64,000 bases of DNA. It comes from Camarhynchus parvulus. Lineage: Eukaryota > Chordata > Aves > Passeriformes > Thraupidae. The position numbers and the translations under genes are program-made. Each line of letters starts with the position of its first letter. Within the stretch, counting starts at the first letter, position 1. The notes below the pieces were generated by a model. That model saw nothing but the letters and a program-made list of their open reading frames with translations. It did not search any database and was not told the origin of the DNA. The DNA lies in contig NC_044590.1 in assembly GCF_901933205.1 (NCBI RefSeq), positions 14,163,501 through 14,227,500 of the forward strand, written 5' to 3'. This document shows positions 34,388-44,999 of this stretch, piece by piece.

Positions 34388-37300
34388 TATACCCAAAGGC
34401 ATGTGCAAACTACTCCTCTCAGCCTGGCTTAGCTACAGTGCTTACAGGGCATCCAAGCTGGAGCCTTGGGAGTGCAGAGCCTCGGCCAGGGTGCGCTGTC
34501 CAGCACCCCTGCACGATATTAACTCATCCACATAAAGCAGAGATGAAGGAACACAACATTTGGAAGCCACAACACTTGGGAGGTAGCACTGCCTTCTGGA
34601 ACTGTCACAGACAGCTGTGAGCAGCCCCAAGGACTGTCCAGGACAAAGCCATCACAGATGAGCCACTGCTGAGGATGCTTTTCAAGATCACACCTGATGG
34701 AAAGACAGATTGCCATTGCCTACATCCTGTTGCATGCCAGAAGGAGAGGTGGATGCTGGCATGAAAGCCAAAGTGCCTTTCCAGACTTTCCACCATACAA
34801 CATGTCTCTACAGCAAAGTATCCAATTTCCTGCTTGCTCAACACCACCTGCTGAAAATCTAGCTCCAAGCAAACAAAACTTATGTACTTACTCTCAAGTG
34901 CAACACAGCTGTGCCCAGCATGTGCTGGGCAACACAAGCATAGCACCAAGGACTCCATTTGTACATGTAGCTGCTACACCACTACTAGACCAGGAAACCT
35001 GTGCGCCCACAGTCACCCCACAGAATGAGAGCACTCAGATGAAGCCAAGCCAGGAGATGTTCTGAGCACCCTTCTGCACATGGTGGGAGCAGGTATCAAG
35101 TGTATGGCACCCAAGGAGTAGCTGGATTCAGTTCAGGGCACATCGAACAGGTACTAACGCACACCCCAAGTGCAGGATCCTGGCAAGCAGGACTCATGAC
35201 CGGTAGGACTCACTTGCTCCTAGAGGGTCCTGCTCTGCCCTGACACCTGCCCCTTGCTATCACTGTCCTGGGTGTCCCACAGGTTCCTTTAGCAACCCAC
35301 AGCAATGTACACTTCTGCAAACACAGCCTCACACATGCCAGGCAAGGATTTGACAGCTACACAGGCAACACATCCTTCCTGGCTCCTATAAAGCTCTGAA
35401 GCATAGAAATGAAGCAAGAGGTGCTCAGACAATACCTTGACAGCATCAAACCTCCTCAAAGAGGCCAGCTCACATGAGCTGCAGTTCTCCTCACACCTTC
35501 CTCCCTTGTTCTCAACCACTATGTTCTCTTGAAATTTGCTGCCCAGGTGACACCTCAGCCTCTGGTCATGATTATTCTACTCAGACATCTTCCAACAGCC
35601 AAGCTATGGCACCATTCAACACCAAAGCTCCTACTGGGACTGTCCATATGTCACACAGCACGGTCCTGCTCCTCTGTGCTTCAGAGAGCCTCCTCTCCCA
35701 GCTCTGTCCTGAGCTCCCAGGAGGGACAGTGCTGGAACAGGAAGCTTGGCTTTCTGCACCTACCCTACTCCTGTCTTTATACTATTTTACATTGAATGTT
35801 TATTTCTGTCCTGTACAGGGGGCTAAAACGAGCAGACAGGCAGCCCCATGGTGCAAAAGCAGGAGGAATGCTGCATGTGATGGATCCTGGCTCTCCTGCT
35901 GCTCTGCATACCAAGGGCTGGGCTTTCAGGAAGGCCAGCCTGAGGTCAGAGGGGGCTGAAAGTGGAAAAAGCACAGCACTCACCCTTTTCTGCATTCAGT
36001 TCTCAGGAAAATCCAAACAAAACTGCTTGGAGTGACCAGCACACCCAGTGCTTGCAAGGGCTGGCATGACTGAGCAAATGGGGCAAATTCAGGAGGCTGG
36101 GGAAGGCTCAGAGTAATCAGTACCCTAGGGAAGAGCTCCTCACCAGACCAGTTTGTCCAGCAGGAGGGATGCTGGGACCCACTGCACCTCACTTCAGAGC
36201 ACTTTGCCAAGAGGAGGTACCCAGCCCTACCAAAAACAACTTTCAGCCTCTTTTCTCCAATTGTGCTGAGCTCCAGTTGTGCTCTCCCAATGAGAAAGTA
36301 TCCCTGGCCTTTTAACAAGCCTCTGGAAGCACATCCCTGGCCACACTGCCTGCCCAGAGCAAGGACCAGCTCAGAAGAACATTTCACCATCCCTCTGTGA
36401 GTCTGACTATCCAGCAGTGTTAACCACAGCACCAGGCTAACCTAGGACACTTTGTTCTCAGGCCCACATTTGCCTCAAGAGCTGAACATGTCTGAAACAT
36501 CAGTGTTACCATCTGATCTGAGAAGTCCTTGGGCCACAGCAGGCTGGGTGAGAGGCATCTGTGGCAGCACCCTCTGAGCAGGTCCCAGTGTCCCCATGTG
36601 CATCTACTCCAGCGTGTCCCACACAGTCACTGCCGTGGCATGTGAGGTCCACAGAGAAACCCCCAATGCTGCTGTGACCATGAGCCTGTAAAAAGCATTG
36701 TAAAGTCACAATGCTGGAAGCAGGAAATCTAAGACAAACTGCCGCAGGACACCAAGAAATCCTAGCATGTGGTTTGCAAAAATAGTTACAATGCTAGCGT
36801 GCCTGCAACTTGTCACAGCATGGAAACAACAGCTCTTCAGGGTCCCCCTTGGCGCACAAACAGATCTCAGAGAACCTCAGACACATCCCACAGCAGCCTC
36901 AAATCCCCAGCTCAAAGAAATCCCCTAATTTAATGGGATATGCATATTCTTGGCCAGGTTTTGAAACATTAAAGACAACAGAATCTCAAACAATACTCTC
37001 TAATATTGATTAAATTTACATACAACATAGTTAGCAATCTGTAACCACAGCAAGTAGCATTCATTGTTTTGCTACTTCAGTCTGGCTGTGAAGATGCTGC
37101 AACACACACCTCCTTGCCTGCAGGCTGAGAGCAACCAGAAGGAAATCCTGATGGAACAGGTCCAGCTGCACAAAGCTCCTAGACAAACACTAACGTGTCA
37201 GCCCAACAACCCTGCATCCTAAACTGTCAGTGTTTAAATTACCACGGCAGAATAAATAATTTCTAATATTTATCACCTTATGTGACAGTAACAGTGAGCT

Positions 37301-38559
37301 CTGTGTGAAGGTTGCCCAGATCCAGATCATTTGGGGAATGGCACCACAAGTGAGCCTGCACAGGTAGGGACATGAACTGCAGGAGAGTATGCACCCCAGT
37401 CAGCCCTGCACTGAGGGCTGCTAACAGAGCTCCTTCCAGAACCCAGCCTGGGTCCCCCAACCCAGGACCCTGCCCAGGCCAGCTGTTAGCTCTGAGAATA
37501 GCTCAGATCAGCTGCAGAGGATCAAATAATTGCCCTGAGGATAGGAAATACCAACTACTTTCAGTTTTCTGGGAGCACTGTTGGGCCAGGGGAGGCAGGG
37601 TGCTGGCCACCCAGCCTGGGGGGAGGATGGCCTGACAGCTTGTTCTACACTCTCTTTGTTGCTTTATCCCAAGGAAAAGAAAATGTTTCCATGAAGTTTA
37701 AACCTCAGACTTGCTTTTTTGAAACCATTTTCCAGATTGCAGTTTTTACAGGAAAATATAAAATACAGAAATTCTCCACCCAAAGCTCAGTCCTGACTTG
37801 TGCCACCCCTCCTTGCAGAGCAGCAGGGAGCAGGTGCAGCCCTGGTGCAGGGGGCACGCAGCACTGCTGGCCAAGGCTCCAAGGGGCAGCCTGGATCAGA
37901 GCTCATACCCCTCACCACAGGCACTCAGCAATCTGCTCTTGGCTCCTTTTCCATCAAATCTTCACAGGGTACCTTTAAAAGCCACATGAGATCCCTAAAA
38001 CTGTTTTACAGGCTGAAAAACTATTTGTGTCCATAAGGAAGTTCCTCATGGCAGCACAAAATGTCAGCTCCAGACTCTACTGCCTCCACGCCAGGGAAGC
38101 AGCAGAAGCATCTGCTGCCCACCTCTCAAAGCAGCACCTCTCCCTTTCTCCAGAAGCCTGATGTCTGGGGTGCCCATGGATTTTGCAGTGTTTCAACCAC
38201 ACCATCTCACATCTCAGGAGGATATTTAAAGGACACTGATGGAAACACTCAAAATCAAAATACCCCAGTGAAGGTCTAACAAGCACTATTAACTGAACTT
38301 CTGTAGGTGGCTCTTCCACAGGAATAATCCTGCCCACCAATGCTGCATGCAAGTAGCAATGCCAGAATCCAAATCTGAAGCTTGGATGCAAAACTGGGAC
38401 AGAGCAGCCAGTGTGTGCTAACATCCTTCAACAGTCCTGCTGACAAAAGGCATGGCTGCCTGGCATCCCCATGAAGCAAACAAGAAGGAAGGGGGGAAGT
38501 GAGTTAATGTTTCCCAATCCCTGTCTGACTGACTTCGAAACAGCAGTTTTCTGACTTAA

Positions 38560-38690
38560 AAAACAAAACAAAACAAACAAAAAACCCCAAACAAACAAAC
38601 AAACAAAAAACCCAAAAAAAAAAAAAAAAAAAAAACACAACCAAAAAAAAAAACCCACCACCAAAAAATCCCAGAAATACGCAGAAATAA
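38560..38690. repeat. A-rich simple repeat tract
   Basis: A run of CAAA, CAAAA and A-homopolymer with a stretch of about 23 A near 38,616-38,635. Just left of the decayed tandem array. Confidence 0.9.
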
Positions 38691-38859
38691 AATTTTAAGA
38701 AACCCCAGTTCAATCCTGTTCTGCATCTGGCAAGGTTGGGGAACAGCTACTCCATGTGCACAAGTGCACAACAGGACAGCTGTGGGGGTAGGGCTGTAAC
38801 AGCACTGTGATGGCACAGAACACCTGGCCTGAGAGAAACCTCCCCTGGCAGCCCTTGGC

Positions 38860-40560
38860 TGGGCTTCAGATGTGAAATTAAGATTAGGGCTGAAGGAAAG
38901 CCAAAATTCATAGCTTGAGAGGGGACAGAAAGGGCCCACTAGAAGAAAGCAGGGGCTGCTAAAGACCTGAGTTTGCAGACACCTTCCTGAAGAATGATCT
39001 TCGCAATAAGATTAGGATTGGGATAATGCTAAGACAAATAAAGTTCAGAGCTGGAGCTGGAGTGGGGCTGCAAAAGTACATGACAGCTTCCAAGAACGCT
39101 GTGCTGGGAGGAAACACTGGTCCAGGCAATTGGTAGAAAACTTCTCTACAGCTTCTCAGGAAAATCAGAGCTATGGTTAAGAAAAAGAAAACCCAGAAAT
39201 GCAGAGGCAGCAGAGCTCACCTGAGCAAAGAAGGACTTGCATAAGGCCTTACCTGGGAAAAAGCCTTCATTAGGAAAAAGGCTGGGGAGCTTAGGTAAGG
39301 CTCTGTTGGAAAACCAGCATAAGGGTCCAGAGTCCAGCACCCATGTGGGGCTGGAAAAGGATGGCAAAATATGAGGAGGCTAACCTGGGAAATGGTTTAG
39401 AAGGCTCCTACAGTTCAGCTGGAAAACAGCTCAGGTCAGGGTTTGGACTGAAAGGAAAGGTTACATGGCACCTGGGGAGAGGGGCTGCCAAGAGATCCAT
39501 GTGGATCACCTTTTGCCAGGAAATGGCTGTGGACCCTTCCTTATATCCCTTCCTCACAGTCCACAGGCAAGCACAGGGTCAGAAGCAGAATGCACACTGT
39601 TACTGCTGGAGCGAAGCTGGAAAGGGGCTGCCAAACTCAAGTGAGAGCAGCTCAGAGTCCCAGGATGAGTGAAAGCTTTGGTGTGAGCCATGGGCTGGGA
39701 GTCTTCCCTGCAGTTCTTCACAAAAAATAAGAAGCTTGGGTGAAAGCCAAAGCTTACAGCTGAGCCAGGCTTCAAAAGCCAAGCAGGAGCTGGCAGGACA
39801 GCTGGGCTGGGTCAGTTTTCATCCAGGCAATGGCTGTGGGGCCTTTTCAATTGCTCTGTGGAAATATGAGAGCCAGCGCCAGAATTAGGGTTAGGGCTGT
39901 GAGAGGGACAAAGCCTAAAGCTGCACTTGGACTGTGGCACGAAAAGGACTGCCAAAACCAAGTGAGGGCTGCCAAGATCCATGGGCTGGAAGAACTCTAT
40001 CTGGATTTCCAGCTCTAAGGCTCAGATGGAAAGCAAGAACTACAGCTGAGACTGACAGAAAGTGAAAGCTTGGGGTTGCATTTGGAACAGGGTTAGAAAT
40101 TGTAAGCCAAAGATTATTTTAGTTTGTCAGAAGCCCTTGTCTGGGAATCACCTTTTGTACAGCAGTTCTTGTCAGAAGGTTCAGGTATAAAATTAGGTTC
40201 AGAGTAACACTGATGGACAGAAGAAGCCTTGACATACAATTGAAACAGGGATGGCAATGGGTTGCCAAAGCAAAGTGGGGGCCTGCAAAAAGACTGGGGC
40301 TTAGAGAAACCTTTGGTCTGAAAAATGGCTCAGCAGCCTTCTCTAGAGCTTCCCCAGAAAGAAAGAGCTAGGTTTGAGAGAAAGCCTGGAGCTGCAGGCA
40401 GAGCCAGGAAGGGGCTACCAGAAGGAAATGGTAGGAGACCCATGCTAGAAAGTTTCAGGTCTGCCTGCACGGCTTCAGGGCCATGTCTACTCATTCCCAA
40501 GAAAAGGAGGGCTAGAGGCAGAGAAAGACATTTCTCCATTTAAGGCAATACAAAGGCTGT
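38860..40560. repeat. Degenerate tandem array, unit about 155 bp
   Basis: Related segments recur at roughly even spacing. Each has GGGGCTGCCAAA or a variant (near 38,952, 39,065, 39,481, 39,626, 39,946, 40,259, 40,410), followed by AAGTGAGGGCTGCCAAGA-like text, a serine-like CAGTTCTT/GCTTCC block, and an AGGGTTAG/AGCTTGGG plus GAAAGCC block. Spacings between clear members are near 123-160 or double that, which suggests about ten units. Units are heavily diverged and the array is old. The function is unknown. Confidence 0.65.
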
Positions 40561-40771
40561 GGTTTGAAAGACAGGTGTCTGCCAAGGAAGGCGGGGACCT
40601 CCTTTAGAATGGAGAATATGACCCCCTTCCCTCTGAATTCTTATAACTTTGAAATGACGGGGCTTTCAGGCAAAGATACCAGAAAAGGAATAGCAGTTCC
40701 TTACTAGCGTGTGTGTGTATAACAAGGCAAACAAACACCAAGCCCGGCAGCACAGATGAGCAGACGCAGAG

Positions 40772-41019
40772 CCCCAGGGCCGGCCTTGTCCCGGCTGCAG
40801 GCACCTTCCCCTGCGGTGCAGTTCCGGGCACAGCCAGCAGGGGCGCTGCTGGCTCCCGGCCGGGCAGGGCGGGGCGATGATTCCCCCGGGGCTGCAGGGG
40901 GCGCTGTGGCGCGAGCTCGGCCGCCTCTCTGCGCACGGCAATGGCGGGCGGGCTGGCGGAAGGGATGGAGAAGGGGCTGCCTTTGGAACCCTCAGGGACG
41001 GCCGGGCCCGCTGCACCTC
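40772..41019 (-). repeat. 248-bp GC-rich inverted repeat, right arm
   Basis: Reverse complement of 27,421-27,668 with a single difference (A versus G, near 40,828). Same length, no gaps, CpG-dense. Confidence 0.95.
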
Positions 41020-41148
41020 TGTCTGGGGAAATGGACTGCAGCAGGAACCTCGGAAGCAGCTGGAACGGCAGAGGCGAGCAGACCCCTGGAGGTGTCAAAT
41101 CGGCGGGGGCAGAAGCAGCAGGGGCCCCCCGCAGGTTCGAGGTGTCGG

Positions 41149-41284
41149 GTTAAAACGTAGCAAAGAAGGCCGTAGCAGTGGAGTTAAAACGTAGCAAAGA
41201 AGGCCGTAGCAGTGGAGTTAAAACGTAGCAAAGAAGGCCGTAGCAGTGGAGTTAAAACGTAGCAAAGGAGGCCGTAGCAGTGGA
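41149..41284. repeat. 34-bp tandem repeat, four copies
   Basis: Four head-to-tail copies of a 34-base unit starting GTTAAAACGTAGCAAAG and ending GCAGTGGA, at 41,149, 41,183, 41,217 and 41,251. The first three are identical; the fourth has one substitution. Copy A at 27.25 kb has just one decayed unit. Such repeats in LTRs often form enhancer repeats; here that is only inference. Confidence 0.97.
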
Positions 41285-41707
41285 ACAGCAGCAGAAAGCA
41301 GTGGGGCTGGGCAGAGGCAGGTGGGCTCCCACAGGCAGCTGCTGCACACAGCCACAGACACCCCCTCCGGGAATGGAGGGGGCCGGGGTCCCCTTCCCCG
41401 TGAGGTCGGGTGTTGGTGTTGGAAAGGTCCCAGTTCAGCAGCTGAAGCTCAGCCCCGGTGAGCAGAAAGCAGCGTAGGACAGAACTCCGGGGTGGCAGCA
41501 AATTCTCCCCAGGGCAGCAGCCTTCCCGTCTCACCTCTGATCCCAAGGGCGAGAGTGAGCGGAGCTGAGCCCAGCCCCTCACCGGTACCTCTGCCCTTCC
41601 CAAAGGAAAACCCTACTGCCAGGATTTTCCCCCCCCGCCTCTCCTCTCGTAAGTATCCTTGTTATCATCTCTTAGGCAACAAATGGAAGAAAATTCCCTA
41701 AGAGGAA

Positions 41708-41762
41708 AAAACCAAACCAAACCAACAACAACAACAAGCAAACAAACAAACAAAAAAAACAC
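41708..41762. repeat. A-rich CAAA/CAA simple repeat
   Basis: Imperfect AACCAAACC, CAACAACAA and CAAACAAAC units ending in an A run. Confidence 0.85.
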
Positions 41763-42584
41763 CTGAAAAATCCGAACCTCTAGCATGGTGTCAGGCTCCT
41801 GGCCTTCTTCATCCAGGTGCAAAGGGAATAGAGCAGAGCAACAAAAACAACTTTTAAAAATCAAATGTTTGTTTTCAGAGGCTGATGGTGTGCTGAGGCT
41901 GGCTGAATTTTTACAAGGACAGGTAAAAGATCAAAAATCTGTAACCTCTTTCTCAAAAACAACACCATTCTTGTTGAAACCTTTAAAAGAGCCTGCCTGA
42001 GGCACTGCACAGATTTGCACTGTGGAACAGTGAGAGCTAGACAAGGATTATTCCAGCTGCACAGAAGAGCTTCACCACAAAGAGCAACACCACCACCTAA
42101 GACTGAATTACATTAAAACGTATCTTGTGGAAAGGAGCTGTAAATTAGACTGGCCCACAAATCCAACAGTCTCCACAGCCAGCAAGCTGAAAACATAGCA
42201 TGCGTTAACAAGCGAACGGGACTGTGCCCACAGGTTATGTATCCCAAGAGCAGGAAAGGGGATGCATCTGCACCATTCAAGCTGCTCTCAGTTTACGTTC
42301 CTCTTGCCTTTAAGGAGACTCTGCTGGTGGGCTCTCACATCTCAAACTCCATCTGGTTTTTGCAGTGCATCCCCAAAAAAGGCTAAATCCCCAATGTAAT
42401 TCCACTGATTTCCAAAATACCTGACAAAAAGGCGTTCCTCCTTGTAATATAACACAGGTGAGGGTCAGTCAAACAGGACCAGTTCTCAAGGTCCCAAAAG
42501 GATGAGCGCTTTCGGGGGAATGACGCAGGGGGATGGAGCTTGGATTCAGTGGTTGGGCCCCTTGTAACAAGAAAGACCTTCAGA

Positions 42585-43062
42585 ACTTTGAGTCAGGGAC
42601 CTTTGTTCAGGAAACGAATCCAGAGAAGGGCAGCAGAGCTGGGGAAGGATCTGGAGCAGAAGTCTGATGAGGAGTGGCTGAGGAAGCTGGGGGAGATCAG
42701 CCTGGAGAAATGAAGGCTCAGGGAGGACCTTCTCACACTCTACAGCTCCCTGACATGAGTGTGGATTGAGGTGGACTCTTCTACCAAGTAGCAGGATATA
42801 AACAAATGGACCCAAATTGCACCAGGGGAAATTTAGGTTACAGATTAAGGAAAATTTCTTCACCAACAGGGTTGTCAAGCACTAGCACAGGCTGCCCAGG
42901 GCAGTGCTGGAGTTACCATCCCTGGAGGGATTTAAAAGATATGTAGCTTTAGCACATGGGGACACGGTTGAGTGGTGGCCTTGGCCATGTTATGTTTATA
43001 GTTGGGCTCAATGATCCTTTCCAAACTACTTTGATTCTATTCCAAACTTCTTTGATTCAGTT
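42585..43062 (+). mobile_element. CR1 LINE, 3' portion
   Basis: A 5'-truncated CR1 in plus orientation. Marks include aggctgcccagggcagtgct, gagttaccatccctggaggg and atttaaaagatatgtagc, with a degenerate tail of repeated TTTGATTC. No open frame remains. Confidence 0.85.
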
Positions 43063-44312
43063 CACTGGAAACTGTGAAACAGCCCCCAAAACCTGTAAGG
43101 CACACGGCACAGTCAGGGGCTACCCCATCTTCCCCCTGGGGACACACTCAGACTTGCCTCAACCTTTCCCTCTCTCCAAAACCTACATGTGCTCCCAAGA
43201 TCCCCACACAACCACTGCCAAGGACTGTGCCCACAGATGACTCCAGACACACAGAGCTCAATATCTGAGAGCAATCTCTGGCATTCTCCCATTGCAGACT
43301 TCCACCAACATCCCTTCAAGCATTCTTTGTCTCAAGATGTCCTAACAGCCCCTCAGTCACAGACACATCAAGGCACTTCAGAAAGGAAGTTTTATTCATA
43401 GCTTTTACTGAAAGAGCAACTTTCCTTTCCTGAAGAGAAATCTCATCTGCAGCATGGTGATGAAGTTGAGGGTCAGCAGCTCCGAATGCAGTCCTAATTT
43501 TCTTTTGTCTTTACTTCCAGGGTCTTTATCATCTTCAAGCCCTGTCCTCCCTTCTCTTCTCTGACAGTTCAGGTGACCCAGGTCCCCCAACCCACAGCAC
43601 AGGTGTACATGTCCACATGCCTTGGGTGCAGCTCAGAAGCTCCCCCAGGCCAGCTGAGCCCCAGAGGTGCCCAGGGGCAACATGAGCACAGCCCTGTCTG
43701 TCCCCCCAGGTCTTGTCCACAGGCTTGTCACCAACAGGCAAAAGGGCCACAAACCCAGAGAAAGCAAAGGCCTCAGCATCTGCAGAAACTAATGGCATTT
43801 ACCTGAGAACACATCTTATTCAGAACAGCAGCATTTTTTTTTTTTACTTTATTAGAGCACATTCCTGCAACACAGTGCCATGTTCAGCTGCCTGCAAGAG
43901 GCAGGTGGACAGCCTTCTTCAAAGGGGAGAAAGCACTGATTTTATCTATGGAAATAGGCTGCAGCTAGGAAACAAGTGGAGCTAAAACAAAAATCAACAC
44001 CCTTAATGATCCCCTTCAGAAGGGCAAATAAAAAGGGCCATGTGGCTTTCTCCAAGCACAACAGGACCTGGGACTCAAAAAGAAGCAAAGCTCACAAGCC
44101 ACCTCTGGAAGGACAAGGGGCACCCAACAGGCCTGTGTGGGCATGTCCACCTATGTGCCAAAGACACTGGTGATAGCTCATTTGGAAAACTTGCACTCTG
44201 CCCTTGCTAAATAGGAATTTTGCATTCAAGTCCCTCCAAAGCTGCTGCAGCAAAGAGCAGAACCAGGAAACAGCCTTGGACACTGCCAACTACAGCAGAC
44301 ACACGCCACTAC

Positions 44313-44465
44313 ACAGAATCCCAGAATGGTTGGAATTCAAAGGGATCTCTTGAGATCACCTTGTCCAAGTCCCTTGATAAAGCAGGTTTCACCTTGAACA
44401 GGTCTCACAGGATTGTGTCCAGGGAGGTTTTAAGTATCTCCAGAGGAGACTCCACTCAGTACACT
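44313..44465 (-). mobile_element. CR1 LINE 3' fragment
   Basis: Reverse-orientation CR1: agaatcccagaatggttgga at the left (3') end, then gatcaccttgtccaagtccc and gtgtccagggaggttttaag. Truncated at the right. Confidence 0.82.
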
Positions 44466-44859
44466 TCAATTCTGATTTTCAGTCCATACCTGTGGCAGAC
44501 ATTCAATGACACAACCAGGTCACTCAGCACGCTGCACATACACACTCCACATCTCAATGAAGTGATAGAAATCCAGCAAAGGGATCACATTTGCTTCTCA
44601 GTAGATCTTGAATATTCAGGTCCCAGGCCAAAAGCGAGAGCCCCTGATCCCCTGAAGCACAAGCAGGGTCCAGTGGGATGGCAGTCTGCCTTGCACCTCT
44701 GCTGAAGTGACAAGGTCCTGCAGGAGACACTTTTCCTGGAAAGTAAGGGCACACTGCGAGCCAGGACCACATAACGACACTACAGACACACAACACTCCA
44801 CAAACACAAATTGGGGTCCGTGCCTCAGCTGCTCACCCTCAGCTAAAAGTGCACATAGT

Positions 44860-44947
44860 GGAAGGTGTCCCTGCCTATGGAAGAGGGGTTGGAACTAGAT
44901 AACCTAAGATTACTTCCAACTTATTCTATTCTATGATTCTTTGATTT
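44860..44947 (+). mobile_element. CR1 LINE 3' end
   Basis: Short plus-strand CR1 terminus: ggttggaactagataaccta, a degenerate ccttccaac region, and ATTCTATTCTATGATTCTTTG at the tail (44,923-44,943). Confidence 0.82.
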
Positions 44948-44999
44948 AGACATCAGCAGCTTTTCCAGCTCCTTTTCCTATGTGGCAGAATGGAAGCAC

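Larger units (their letters stand above)
40604..41500 (-). mobile_element. GC-rich LTR-like repeat, copy B
   Basis: Opposite orientation to copy A at 26.7-27.8 kb. It contains the right arm of the 248-base repeat (40,772-41,019) and the 34-base tandem array (41,149-41,284). Past the 248-base core on its downstream side it differs wholly from copy A and reads TATACACACACACGCTAG on the minus strand, so the two copies share a core but not their ends. Likely an LTR or LTR fragment inserted next to the decayed array. Boundaries are estimates. Confidence 0.5.

Noticed and set aside
40604..41098. Coding gene sharing a protein with the frame at 27,198-27,692
   Set aside because: The shared peptide comes from the 248-base repeat. 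Frames outside the block do not agree, so it is a repeat and not a gene family.
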